Positions 45,517 to 55,180 of a stretch of 64,000 nt of DNA are shown here, one piece after another. The translations under genes were made by a program, and so were the position numbers. This DNA comes from Enterobacter cancerogenus (lineage in GTDB: Bacteria; Pseudomonadota; Gammaproteobacteria; Enterobacterales; Enterobacteriaceae), in contig JRUP01000011.1 of the NCBI GenBank assembly GCA_000773965.1, forward strand, positions 100,034 through 164,033. The letters run 5' to 3'. The notes below the pieces were generated by a model that was not told the DNA's origin, did no database searches, and worked only from the letters and a program-made list of their open reading frames with translations. Within the stretch, counting starts at the first letter, position 1. Each line of letters opens with the position of its first letter.

Positions 45517-47256
45517 ATGCGATTCACCCTTGTTGAAAGTAAAAACGGCGTGCAGCCGCCGCTGACCAGCGTCGATTTCTATCCGCCAGGCGGCACCATT
45601 GGCCGCAGTGAAGACAATAACTTTATCCTGCCCGACGACAGCCGCACCATTTCACGGCTGCAACTGCTGGTGCACACCTCTGCTGAGGGTGAGTGCCGCA
45701 TTACCAATCGCGGCAACGTGATCAACGTCGATTTTAACGGTATCCCGCTGGAACATGGCCGTCAGGTCGAATTGCAAAGCGGCGATTTACTGGGGATCGG
45801 CGATTACACGCTGGAAGTCAGCGATATCGCGGGAGAAACCCCCGCACCACGCGTCACCGCATCTCAGGCCACGCAAGCCAAACCCTTAGTCCGCAATACC
45901 GAATCTGAAGTCCCTGGTGAGATCTGGGAGAGTTTGTCGCGCGACTTCTCCGCGCCAAAAGTGGCCCCGGCCGCGCCTGAAGCGCATCATCCCTTGACCC
46001 AACCGGCGGCGAAAGCGCTGAATCCAATTGATCCGCTGGCACAGGAAGATCAGCACACCGAGCTATCACAACTGGGCATTCGCGAAAGCGATCCCGCACG
46101 GTTGTTTGCCGAGAATGATCTGTTTCAGCAGCCGACTATTTTGCAGGATGCCACCCCCACCACGCTGCGCGATCAACCGCAGGTGGCGCATCAGCAACCG
46201 CAAACTGAACTCGACCCGCTGGCGCTGTTTGGCAGCAGTGGCAGTACTCATTCAGAAGAGAGCGATCCCTTTGGCCTGATGAATGGTCAGGCGCAGCCGT
46301 TAACCCCGCCTGACCTGTTTCAGCCGGAAGCCGCGCCGGCGATCGCTGCACAGCACACGCCACCCGCCGCTACGGTGGCTGCACCCGCGCCATTAGCAGC
46401 GTTAACGCCATCAGCCCCCACTGCAACATCACCTTCAGTATCAGCATCACCTTTAGCATCAGCTTCAGCAGCACCCATACCCACATCACCCTTGTCAGAA
46501 GTCTCGCCACCTGAGCCCGCGCCAATACCGACACCGCGCGTGCAGCAGGCCAGCCCGGAACACTCTAACGCCAGCCGCGCCAGCGGGCGAATGGGCATCG
46601 ACCCGGTGAGCTACAAAACCGCCGCCCAGCGACGCGCCGCCAACACGCCGGGCGTTGATGCTGAGCTGCTGCAGGCTTTCCTCGACGGCGCTGACCTGGC
46701 AGACATTGATGCCAAGCCGCATCTTGACCAGGAGCAGATGCACCTGCTCGGCCAACTGCTTAGCCTGTTTTCACAGGGCACCGTGGCACTGCTCTCTTCC
46801 CGCACCATGCTCAAGCGCGGCGTCAATGCCGAAATGACCATGATCCTCGAACAGGCTAACAACCCGTTTAAATTGCTGCCCTCCGGCAAAAGTGTGCTGG
46901 TGCAGATGTTCAGCAGCCAGATGCCAGGTTTTATGGAGCCGGAAAAGGCGGTACGCGATGCGCTGGTTGATTTACAGGCGCACCAACTCGGCATGATTGC
47001 CGGTATCCGCGCCATCATCACCGCCATGCTGCAATCCTTTAATCCCGACAATTTGCAGCAGGAAGAGAGCGGCCGTCACCTGTTTTCCGCCTCGCGCAAA
47101 GCGGCACGTTGGGACAGCTTTGTGAAGCGCTACCAAACCATCGCCAGCGAAATTGACGACGATTTCCACACGCTGTTTGGTGAAGCCTTCCTGCATGCCT
47201 ACGACGTCGAAGTGAATCATTACAAAGACCTGCAAACGCAAAAATCGGATAAATAA
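45517..47256 (+). CDS. tagH: T6SS FHA-domain protein (TagH/Fha type)
   Basis: Phosphothreonine-binding scaffold of 579 residues. The FHA domain spans about residues 1-105 (GGTIGRSEDNNFILPDDSRT, ISRLQLLVH). A long Ala/Pro/Ser-rich linker follows, then a conserved T6SS FHA C-terminal domain from about 380 (LLQAFLDGADLADID, GTVALLSSRTMLKRG). PpkA phosphorylates Fha to trigger assembly in Pseudomonas. The kinase and phosphatase are encoded downstream. The stop shares its final A with the PppA start. Confidence 0.9.
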   Translation: MRFTLVESKNGVQPPLTSVDFYPPGGTIGRSEDNNFILPDDSRTISRLQLLVHTSAEGECRITNRGNVINVDFNGIPLEHGRQVELQSGDLLGIGDYTLEVSDIAGETPAPRVTASQATQAKPLVRNTESEVPGEIWESLSRDFSAPKVAPAAPEAHHPLTQPAAKALNPIDPLAQEDQHTELSQLGIRESDPARLFAENDLFQQPTILQDATPTTLRDQPQVAHQQPQTELDPLALFGSSGSTHSEESDPFGLMNGQAQPLTPPDLFQPEAAPAIAAQHTPPAATVAAPAPLAALTPSAPTATSPSVSASPLASASAAPIPTSPLSEVSPPEPAPIPTPRVQQASPEHSNASRASGRMGIDPVSYKTAAQRRAANTPGVDAELLQAFLDGADLADIDAKPHLDQEQMHLLGQLLSLFSQGTVALLSSRTMLKRGVNAEMTMILEQANNPFKLLPSGKSVLVQMFSSQMPGFMEPEKAVRDALVDLQAHQLGMIAGIRAIITAMLQSFNPDNLQQEESGRHLFSASRKAARWDSFVKRYQTIASEIDDDFHTLFGEAFLHAYDVEVNHYKDLQTQKSDK

Positions 47257-48032
47257 TGAATATAACGTTCGCGTCCATCAGCCATCAGGGCAAACGCAGT
47301 AGCAATCAGGATCGACTGGCGAACGCATTGGGCGCACGTGCCGCCTGCTTCGTGATGTGTGACGGCATCGCGGGAGAGCACGGCGGCGACACCGCAGCGC
47401 GTCTGGCGTGCGACACCATCATCACCCAGTTCGACGGTGACCATCATCTTGATGCCCAGCGTATTCGCGGCTATATCGCTGCCGCCAATCACGCCATTAA
47501 ACAGCAGCAGCGCAACCACGACACCCTGAAGAACATGGGCACCACGCTGGTGAGCCTGTTTATCGATCGGGATTATCAACTCGCCTATTGGGCACACGCC
47601 GGCGACAGTCGCTTGTACCATTTTCGTCGCGGCTATCTGCTGGAGATGACGCGCGATCACAGCCTGGCGCAACGCATGCAGGACGCGGGCTACCCCACGG
47701 ATGCGATCAATCACAACCTGCTCTATTTCGCGCTGGGGATGAAAGAGGAACGCGAAGCCAGCTACAGCGACGTTCTGGCGCTGGAAGATGGCGACGTGTT
47801 TCTGCTGTGTACGGATGGCTTCTGGCATGAGATGGACGTCAGCGATTTGGAGCAGACGCTGCGGATGGTGAGTAATCCGCAAGAGTGGCTGGCGCTGCTG
47901 CAGCGGATGAAGCCGGACGACAACGGCGACAACTTCAGCGCCATGGCGGTGTGGATGGGCGATCCGCAGGAGTCCACCTTGCTCAGTTCACTGGGCGATG
48001 CCCAGCGTATTTTGTTGTCGCAGCGTGATTAG
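47256..48032 (+). CDS. pppA: T6SS PP2C-type serine/threonine phosphatase PppA
   Basis: Metal-dependent phosphatase of 258 residues. PP2C motifs are NQDR (about residue 17), MCDGIAGEHGG, GTTLVSLFID, AHAGDSRLY and LLCTDGFW, giving the acidic metal ligands. It would reverse PpkA phosphorylation of the FHA protein and switch firing off. Coupled to the FHA gene through TAATG. Confidence 0.92.
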   Translation: MNITFASISHQGKRSSNQDRLANALGARAACFVMCDGIAGEHGGDTAARLACDTIITQFDGDHHLDAQRIRGYIAAANHAIKQQQRNHDTLKNMGTTLVSLFIDRDYQLAYWAHAGDSRLYHFRRGYLLEMTRDHSLAQRMQDAGYPTDAINHNLLYFALGMKEEREASYSDVLALEDGDVFLLCTDGFWHEMDVSDLEQTLRMVSNPQEWLALLQRMKPDDNGDNFSAMAVWMGDPQESTLLSSLGDAQRILLSQRD

Positions 48033-48042
48033 GGAGGCCGCC

Positions 48043-48927
48043 GTGAAAACTGCTTCTGCAATGCTGCTGTCGCTGCTGCTGTTGCCGCTGGCGAGTGAAG
48101 CTAAAAGCGTGCGCATCGTCTGGTCCCCGACGCTGCGTCTCAGCGCCTGGCTGGATAACGTGGTGGATGGTCGGGTGAAAAGCTGGTGCGACGATAGCGT
48201 GGCCCTGCACTTTGAACCTCAGGGAGAATTAAAACCGGATGCGCTGGAAACCTTTGTGCCGCAGGTCGGCCAGCTGCTAAAACGCCAGTGTCGCGGCCTC
48301 GACACGCTGCACTGGACGCTGATTGACAGTAGCGGTAAAGCGGTGCGCGAAGGCGATGTCACGGCCAAAGAGAACTGGCGTATCCCGCCAAAACTCAAAG
48401 TCGTGACCGCGCAGGCGGATACCACGCCGTGGCAGCGCTTCCGCATCAATGACACCTGCCAGTTGCGCACCTACTGGCCCAGCAGCGGCGATGTCCGTTT
48501 TACCTTTGATCAGCATCCGCAGTGTGACAAGGACGGTTGGATTAGCGGTGCCGGCTCGCTGCATCAGGACGCCACCACCACCGCACTTTGGTTCCTGCAG
48601 GGTTATCCGCTGATCGATCTGCCTGCCGGTGCGCACGATGCTCAGGTGGTGGCAGCGAATAATCAACGGCTGATCCTGGCCAGCGCTACCGACGCACAAA
48701 GCTGGTTACTGCTGCCGTGGGACCCTGCGCATTTGGCCTGGCGTTTTCACGGTGATGTGGTGGTGAAAACCCGCGAGGCGCAGCTGCATGATGACAACAT
48801 CAATGCCCAGTTGATGGCCGATGCGCTACATCGCTGGCAGATCGATGCCAGTGCCAGCCAGCTCAACTGGCATCAGGTTGAGGCGCTGCATTTACAGCAG
48901 CGCGATCCCACGCAACCCGCCAGCTAA
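48043..48927 (+). CDS. Unknown secreted protein of the T6SS locus
   Basis: I do not recognise the family. The 294-residue protein starts at GTG 48043, six bases after GGGAGG, which yields a Sec signal peptide (VKTASAMLLSLLLLPLASEA). The mature part has four Cys (in KSWCDD, KRQCRG, NDTCQL, HPQCDK), enough for two disulfides, and Trp-rich beta-like segments (LHWTLIDSSGKAV, WRFHGDVVVK). No catalytic motif is evident. Position between pppA and tssE, on the operon strand, suggests a periplasmic accessory of the signalling or membrane complex, but this is inference. Confidence 0.7.
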   Translation: MKTASAMLLSLLLLPLASEAKSVRIVWSPTLRLSAWLDNVVDGRVKSWCDDSVALHFEPQGELKPDALETFVPQVGQLLKRQCRGLDTLHWTLIDSSGKAVREGDVTAKENWRIPPKLKVVTAQADTTPWQRFRINDTCQLRTYWPSSGDVRFTFDQHPQCDKDGWISGAGSLHQDATTTALWFLQGYPLIDLPAGAHDAQVVAANNQRLILASATDAQSWLLLPWDPAHLAWRFHGDVVVKTREAQLHDDNINAQLMADALHRWQIDASASQLNWHQVEALHLQQRDPTQPAS

Positions 48928-48991
48928 ACCACGCACTGATGCTGATGAGCCGTTTCGCCCTTTATTCGCATCGAAGTATCAAGGAGCCTGA

Positions 48992-49543
48992 ATGAAACCC
49001 CATCCCGACAGTTTCAACGGCTGGCAGGCGCGCAAACAGCAGCGTGTCACCGCTCAGGATGAGATGCGTCCCAGCCTGCTTGATCGTCTCACCGACGATC
49101 ATCCCGAGCAGCAGAACATTGAGTTGGGGCGCCAGTCAGTGAGTCATCAAACCCTGCGCACCCAGGTTCTGCGCGACCTGCAGTGGCTGTTTAACTGCAT
49201 CAACAATGAAAGCCAGCACGATCTCAAGCCCTGGCCGGAAGCACGTATGTCCGTGATCAACTTCGGACTGACGCCGCTGGCCGGTAAGCGCATGTCAGAG
49301 ATTGAGTGGGACGATGTGCGCACGGCGCTGCGACGCGCCATGCTGCAGTTTGAGCCGCGCATCATCCCGCATGATTTGCAGATTCGCTGCCTGACCGACG
49401 TTAACGCCCTCAACAATCACAACACCCTCTCCATCGAAATCAGCGGCAATTTGTGGTGCATTCCCTGGCCGCTGGCATTTGTGTTTCGCACTGAACTCGA
49501 TCTCGAACACAGCCGTTTTGACCTGAAGGACGCGGACGCATGA
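48992..49543 (+). CDS. tssE: T6SS baseplate protein TssE
   Basis: gp25-like protein of 183 residues. The N-terminal PSLLDRLTDDHPE and the central EARMSVINFGLTPLAGK are characteristic, followed by FEPRIIPHDLQIRC. It begins sheath polymerisation at the baseplate. AAGGAG precedes the start. It overlaps tssF by four bases. Confidence 0.93.
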   Translation: MKPHPDSFNGWQARKQQRVTAQDEMRPSLLDRLTDDHPEQQNIELGRQSVSHQTLRTQVLRDLQWLFNCINNESQHDLKPWPEARMSVINFGLTPLAGKRMSEIEWDDVRTALRRAMLQFEPRIIPHDLQIRCLTDVNALNNHNTLSIEISGNLWCIPWPLAFVFRTELDLEHSRFDLKDADA

Positions 49544-51411
49544 ATCCACATCTGCTTGATTACTACAACCGCGAGTTAAACTATCTGCGCGAAATGGGCG
49601 CCGAGTTCGCCGATCGTTATCCCAAAGTGGCCGGACGTTTGGGCATGCAAGGTATTGAGGTCTCGGATCCTTACATTGAACGCCTGATGGAAGGTTTTGC
49701 CTTTCTCACCTCGCGCGTGCAGCTGAAAATGGACGCGGAGTTTCCCCGCTTCACCGAGCAGTTGCTGGAGATGATCTACCCCAATTATCTGGCGCCCACG
49801 CCTTCCATGGCGATCGTCGAGTTTCAGCCGGATCACATGAAAGGCAAGATCAGCAGCGGCTTCTCCATTCCACGCGGCTCGCTGATTGAAAATCAGGCGA
49901 TGAAAAGCAAAGGCGTCAGCTGCAAATACCGCACCGCGCATGATGTCACGCTGCTGCCACTGCAACTGCGTGAAGTCTCGCTCGGTGGCATCCCGGCTAA
50001 CCTGCCCGTTTCCGCTGCTCAGCTTTCCCAGCGCGGTGCGGTGCGCGCGCTGCGTATCCGGTTGCAAACCACGGGCAACATTCCGCTGCATCAGCTGGAG
50101 ATGGAAGATGTGCGCTTCCATCTTAGCGGAGCCGAGCTGCCTGCCAGTGAGCTGATGGAACTGCTGATGGCGCACTGTGTCGGCGTGCTGTATCGCAGCC
50201 TGGACAACGCTCAACACTTGCTACTGGAACCGGAAGCCCTGCATCAGCAAGGATTCGCTGCCGAAGAGGCGCTGCTGCCCGATGACCTGCGCAACTTCAC
50301 TGGCTATCGCTTATTACAGGAGTACTTCGCGTTTCCGGCGCGTTTCCTGTTCTTCCGCACCAGCGGGTTGCAGCCGTTAGTGAAACAGCTGCGCGGTGCC
50401 ACCGAAATGGAAATCGTGCTGCTGTTGGATAAAGCCGACGACGATCTGGAAAGCGTGGTAGATGTGTCGCATCTGGCGCTGCACTGCACGCCAGCGATCA
50501 ACCTGTTCCCGCGGGTTGCTGAACGTATCCAGCTTACCGAGGGCCGCAATGACTACCACCTGGTGGTCGATAACACCAATCCGCTCGAATATGAAGTGTA
50601 CAGCGTCAATCGCCTGTACGGCAGCGGCCAGTCGTTGCATGAAGAACAGGTATTCCGCCCGTTCTGGCACAGCTTTGGCAGCGATCACGGCAATTACGGA
50701 GCCTACTTTTCGCAACGGCGCGAAGCACGCACGCTGTCGGATCAGGCCAAAATTTACGGTACGCGCACCGGTTACGCCGGTTCAGAGCTGTTCGTTACCC
50801 TGGTGGATGAGCAGCAATCCCCCTGGTCCGAAGCGGTGCAGTATGTGATGGCCGATGTGCTGTGCACCAATCGCGACTTACCGCTGTTGCTCAAACAGCA
50901 AGGTATGGATCAGTTCACCCTGCCCACCTCAGCGCCGGTGCTGGGTATTCATCTGCGCAAAGGACCGAGCGCGCCACGGCCGGCGCTGGCCGCTGGGGCC
51001 ACCGCATGGCGCCTGATCAGTCAACTGCAGCTTAATTACCTCAGCTTGATGGAAAGCGACGGCGATCGAGGTGCGGCCTCACTGCGTCAGCTGCTGTCGC
51101 TGTATGCCGATACCGCAGAAGCCGCCACCTCGCGCCAGATTGAAGGCGTGCGCCATTGTGAAATGCGCCCGGTGTTTCGCCGCGTGCCCGAACCGGGGCC
51201 GATTGTCTTCGCGCGGGGGATTGCCATTACCCTGACCATCGACGAACAAGCGTTTGGTGGTGCCAGTCCGTGGCTGCTCGGCAGCGTGTTAGCCACGCTG
51301 TTCCGCCGCATGGTCGCCATCAACACTTTTACTGAGCTAACGATGAACAGCAGCCAGCGCGGCGAAATAGGTTACTGGCCGCCGCAAATGGGTAGGAGGT
51401 CATTGCTATGA
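49540..51411 (+). CDS. tssF: T6SS baseplate protein TssF
   Basis: Baseplate wedge protein of 623 residues (VasA). The N-terminus LLDYYNRELNYLREMGAEFA and DPYIERLMEGFAFLTSRVQ is the family signature; FYPNYLAPTPSM-like IYPNYLAPTPSM follows. It pairs with TssG. Start overlaps tssE stop; the stop overlaps tssG start as ATGA. Confidence 0.95.
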   Translation: MNPHLLDYYNRELNYLREMGAEFADRYPKVAGRLGMQGIEVSDPYIERLMEGFAFLTSRVQLKMDAEFPRFTEQLLEMIYPNYLAPTPSMAIVEFQPDHMKGKISSGFSIPRGSLIENQAMKSKGVSCKYRTAHDVTLLPLQLREVSLGGIPANLPVSAAQLSQRGAVRALRIRLQTTGNIPLHQLEMEDVRFHLSGAELPASELMELLMAHCVGVLYRSLDNAQHLLLEPEALHQQGFAAEEALLPDDLRNFTGYRLLQEYFAFPARFLFFRTSGLQPLVKQLRGATEMEIVLLLDKADDDLESVVDVSHLALHCTPAINLFPRVAERIQLTEGRNDYHLVVDNTNPLEYEVYSVNRLYGSGQSLHEEQVFRPFWHSFGSDHGNYGAYFSQRREARTLSDQAKIYGTRTGYAGSELFVTLVDEQQSPWSEAVQYVMADVLCTNRDLPLLLKQQGMDQFTLPTSAPVLGIHLRKGPSAPRPALAAGATAWRLISQLQLNYLSLMESDGDRGAASLRQLLSLYADTAEAATSRQIEGVRHCEMRPVFRRVPEPGPIVFARGIAITLTIDEQAFGGASPWLLGSVLATLFRRMVAINTFTELTMNSSQRGEIGYWPPQMGRRSLL

Positions 51412-52451
51412 CCACGCTACGTAAAGGCTGGCGTATTGCCTGCCGCCTGCCGGATGATTTCTGGCAGCAACGCCGGGCGGCCCCTTTCCAGCATGACCTG
51501 TTTCAACTGCTGCGCCGTCTTGATGCGCAAGCGGGCAGCGCGTGGCAACTGGGACGCGCGCCGCTGCCGCGCAATGAACCGCTGCGTCTGGGGCAATCGC
51601 CGTCACTGGCCTTCGCACCGGCGACCTTAGCGGGCATTCGCCAGCGTAGCAGCGATGATCTGCACGAGGTGGATATCTGGAGTTTTGGTCTGTTTGGACC
51701 CAATGGTCCTTTGCCACTGCACCTCACGGAGTATGCCCATGAACGCGTTACCCATTTCGGCGACCGCAGCATGGTGGCCTTCTGTAATCTGTTCCATCAC
51801 CGCCTTATCCTGCTGTTTTACCGCGCCTGGGCGGATGCGCAGCCCGCTATTGCCCTCGATCGTCCAGACCGTCATCAGTTCAATCACTATCTCTCCTGCT
51901 TAACCGGCGTCGGCCAACCGGCGCTGCAGCAGGATCGCGGCAGTCTCAATGAGCATGCGCGCTATGCCCTGGCTGGACACTTCACCCGGCAGACTCACGA
52001 CGGCGAGGGGTTAACCCGCAGCCTGAGCTGGTATCTGCAGGTGCCTGTCGCAATCAAAAACAACATTCCGCAGTGGATGCGCATTGGCGAACGCGAACAG
52101 GCCCAGCTGCGCGCGGGCAAGCATGCGCCGCGCCTCGGTGAAACCGCGTTTCTTGGCGGCGCAGTGCGCGACATTCAACACAAGTTTCGCCTGCGTCTGG
52201 GCCCGCTGCGCCTCAAGGATTATCAGCAACTGCTGCCACGCGCGCGCCATGCCCTGCAGGTGGTGGATTGGGTACGCCACTACCTGGGTAACGAATACAA
52301 CTGGGAAGTGCAGCTGGTACTGCACAAAGACGATGTGACAGGCGTGGCCCTCGGGGGCGAACAACCGCTCGGCTATACCAGCTGGCTCGGTGAGCAGCCT
52401 GATGCACGTCACCGTGATGATTTGATTTACCAGCCAGATGCCCGGCACTGA
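51408..52451 (+). CDS. tssG: T6SS baseplate protein TssG
   Basis: Baseplate wedge protein of 347 residues (VasB). FQLLRRLDAQAG, IWSFGLFGPNGPLPLHLTEY and MVAFCNLFHHRLILLFYRAW are conserved family segments. GGAGG in the end of tssF precedes its start. A GC-rich hairpin (52440-52461) spans its stop codon. Confidence 0.95.
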   Translation: MTTLRKGWRIACRLPDDFWQQRRAAPFQHDLFQLLRRLDAQAGSAWQLGRAPLPRNEPLRLGQSPSLAFAPATLAGIRQRSSDDLHEVDIWSFGLFGPNGPLPLHLTEYAHERVTHFGDRSMVAFCNLFHHRLILLFYRAWADAQPAIALDRPDRHQFNHYLSCLTGVGQPALQQDRGSLNEHARYALAGHFTRQTHDGEGLTRSLSWYLQVPVAIKNNIPQWMRIGEREQAQLRAGKHAPRLGETAFLGGAVRDIQHKFRLRLGPLRLKDYQQLLPRARHALQVVDWVRHYLGNEYNWEVQLVLHKDDVTGVALGGEQPLGYTSWLGEQPDARHRDDLIYQPDARH

Positions 52452-52461
52452 TGAGCCGGGC
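52440..52461 (+). promoter_or_regulatory. Hairpin spanning the tssG stop codon
   Basis: GCCCGGC (52440-52446), eight-base loop, GCCGGGC (52455-52461). The tssG TGA (52449-52451) lies in the loop. The 104-bp gap that follows before clpV may therefore contain a partial terminator or processing site. Confidence 0.4.
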
Positions 52462-52555
52462 GTTTGATCGCACGCCATTCGCCTTTTTCGCCCAAACCTG
52501 TCGGGCCGCTATGTATGGCGCCCCGGGAAAAAATTCGCGTAGATAAGGGAACACC

Positions 52556-55180
52556 ATGTCAGATATTCGTCGCAACGTTCTGTTTAGCAAATTGAATCGC
52601 ACTCTGTTTACCTCACTGGAAAGTGCCACCGCGTTTTGCAAATTACGTGGGAATCCGTATGTCGAACTGGTGCATTGGTTGCATCAACTCTGGCAACAAC
52701 CCAACAGCGACTTACAACAGATTGCGCGACGTTTTGAACTGGATGACGCGCAACTCAGCAGTGATTTGGTCAGCGCTCTGGATCGCCTGCCGCGCGGAGC
52801 CAGTGCCGTGGCCGACCTCGCGGAACATATCGATAACGCCGTGGAACGTGCCTGGATCTACTGCTCGCTCAGCGTGGGAGAGACTCAGATTCGCGGCGGG
52901 CATTTGTTACTCGCCTTGTTGAAAACGGTGGCATTACGTCATGTTGTGATAGCGATCTCCGGCGAATTTGGCCGCATCAGCGCGGATCGTTTGCTGGAGT
53001 CCTTTAGCGATTACGTTCAGTCCAGCGATGAACAGCAGCAGAACGCAAGTGACAACGTCACCCAATCCACATCAGTTAATGCCAGCGGCGAAAATGTGCT
53101 GGCGAAATATGGTCGCGATCTCACCGCCGAAGCGCGCGCCGGGAACATCGATCCAGTGGTCGGCCGCGATGAAGAGATTCGTCAGATGATCGATATCCTG
53201 TTGCGCCGTCGCCAGAACAATCCACTGCTGACCGGTGAAGCTGGCGTGGGTAAAACCGCGCTGGCAGAAGGCCTGGCGCAGTGTATCGCCAGCGGCAGCG
53301 TGCCCCCGCCGCTCCAGCAGGTGCAACTGTGGCTGCTGGATATCGGCTTGCTGCAGGCCGGCGCCTCAGTGAAAGGTGAATTTGAAGCGCGCCTGCAGGC
53401 GGTGATCAACCAGGTGCAGTCCAGCCCACAACCGATTGTGTTGTTTATCGATGAAATCCACACGCTGGTGGGCGCTGGCGGCCAGCAAGGCACGGGCGAT
53501 GCCGCCAATTTGTTGAAACCGGCGTTAGCGCGCGGGCAGCTGCGTACCGTGGGCGCCACCACCTGGGCGGAGTACAAAAAGTACATCGAAAAAGACCCGG
53601 CGCTGACCCGTCGCTTCCAGCCGGTACAGGTGGCCGAGCCAGATGAGCAAACTGCGATTTTGATGCTGCGCCACCTGGCCCATCCCCTGTCGCAACATCA
53701 TCAGGTACTGTTGCTGGATGAAGCGTTACAGAGCGCCGTACGCCTTTCACAACGCTACATCCCGGCCCGCCAGCTGCCCGATAAAGCCATTGCCCTGCTG
53801 GATACCGCTTGCGCCCGCGTAACGGTGAGCTTGCACCATCAACCGCCAGAGTTAGCATTTTGCTGCCAGCAGCTGGCAGCACTGCAACTTGAAATTGACA
53901 TCGCCGAACGTGAAGCCCGCCTCGGCTTCGACTCCGCCCCTGCGCGAATCGCCAAAGCACAACAGCAGCAAGTGATATTGCAAGATGAAGAGCAGCAGTT
54001 GGACCTGCGCTGGCAACAGGCGCTGGCTCTGACCCAGCAGCTGAGTGCGCTGCGTGCAGAGCTGCTGGTCGATCAGGATGCCGAACGCAGCGCGCGCTAC
54101 CAGGCGCTACAGCAGCAACTGGACGACCTGCAAGGCGATACGCCACTGACCTTCCCGGCTGTCGACAGCAGCGTGGTGGCCAGTGTGGTCGCCGACTGGA
54201 CCGGTATCCCACTTGGCCGCATGCTGCAAAGTGAACGCGATGCGGTGCTCAATCTTGCCGATACGCTGGCACAGCGGGTCATCGGTCAGCAATCGGCGCT
54301 CAACGCCATCGCGCAGCGCATCCAGACATCGCGCGCCGGACTCGACGATCCCGGCAAACCCATTGGCGTATTTATGCTGTGTGGCCCATCAGGCACCGGT
54401 AAGACCGAGACAGCACTGGCGCTGGCCGAGACCTTGTACGGCGGCGAACAGAATCTGATCACCATCAACATGAGTGAATTCCAGGAAGCGCACAGCGTCT
54501 CCACGCTCAAAGGCGCACCGCCGGGCTATGTCGGTTATGGCGAAGGCGGTGTGCTCACCGAAGCTGTGCGCCGTCGTCCCTACAGCGTGGTGTTGCTGGA
54601 TGAAATCGAAAAAGCGCACCCCGATGTGCATGAGATCTTCTTCCAGGTATTTGATAAAGGCTGGATGGAAGATGGCGAAGGTCGACGCATCGATTTCCGC
54701 AACACGGTGATCATTCTGACCTCGAACATCGGCAGTGATGAGCTGGCGCACGCCTGCTCTCAGACTGAAGTACAGCCGGACACGGAGACAATGAATCGCC
54801 TGGTGCGCGCGCCGCTGCGCGAAGTCTTCCCCGCTGCACTGCTGGGCCGTCTGGCGGTGATTCCGTACGTGCCGCTCAGCGATGCCATGCTGATCCGCAT
54901 TATCGATCTGCGGCTGACAAAAATTCAGCAGCGCTTACTCGATCGCCACGCCATCACCGCCGAGTTTACCCCGGCCGTGGCACAGCAAATTATGCAGCGC
55001 TGCACCGAAGGGGAATCCGGTGGACGCATGGTGGACGCGGTACTATCGCAGACACTGTTGCCACAAATCAGCTGTCAGTTGTTGAGTGAAGCTGCCGCAA
55101 CGACGCCGCGTCGGCTGCGGGTGGATTATCAACAGACGGCGTTCCAGCTGGAATTCAGTGTGGAGGCAGAACATGAGTGA
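52556..55180 (+). CDS. clpV: T6SS sheath-recycling ATPase ClpV (TssH)
   Basis: AAA+ disaggregase of 874 residues. The N-domain is at about 1-160. Walker A1 GEAGVGKTALAEG lies at about residue 226 with Walker B FIDEIHTLVGAGG; Walker A2 GPSGTGKTETALA lies at about 610 with LLDEIEKAHPDV. A ClpB-like middle region lies between. It disassembles contracted TssBC sheath. GATAAGGGAACACC precedes the start. Its end overlaps ppkA by eight bases. Confidence 0.96.
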   Translation: MSDIRRNVLFSKLNRTLFTSLESATAFCKLRGNPYVELVHWLHQLWQQPNSDLQQIARRFELDDAQLSSDLVSALDRLPRGASAVADLAEHIDNAVERAWIYCSLSVGETQIRGGHLLLALLKTVALRHVVIAISGEFGRISADRLLESFSDYVQSSDEQQQNASDNVTQSTSVNASGENVLAKYGRDLTAEARAGNIDPVVGRDEEIRQMIDILLRRRQNNPLLTGEAGVGKTALAEGLAQCIASGSVPPPLQQVQLWLLDIGLLQAGASVKGEFEARLQAVINQVQSSPQPIVLFIDEIHTLVGAGGQQGTGDAANLLKPALARGQLRTVGATTWAEYKKYIEKDPALTRRFQPVQVAEPDEQTAILMLRHLAHPLSQHHQVLLLDEALQSAVRLSQRYIPARQLPDKAIALLDTACARVTVSLHHQPPELAFCCQQLAALQLEIDIAEREARLGFDSAPARIAKAQQQQVILQDEEQQLDLRWQQALALTQQLSALRAELLVDQDAERSARYQALQQQLDDLQGDTPLTFPAVDSSVVASVVADWTGIPLGRMLQSERDAVLNLADTLAQRVIGQQSALNAIAQRIQTSRAGLDDPGKPIGVFMLCGPSGTGKTETALALAETLYGGEQNLITINMSEFQEAHSVSTLKGAPPGYVGYGEGGVLTEAVRRRPYSVVLLDEIEKAHPDVHEIFFQVFDKGWMEDGEGRRIDFRNTVIILTSNIGSDELAHACSQTEVQPDTETMNRLVRAPLREVFPAALLGRLAVIPYVPLSDAMLIRIIDLRLTKIQQRLLDRHAITAEFTPAVAQQIMQRCTEGESGGRMVDAVLSQTLLPQISCQLLSEAAATTPRRLRVDYQQTAFQLEFSVEAEHE

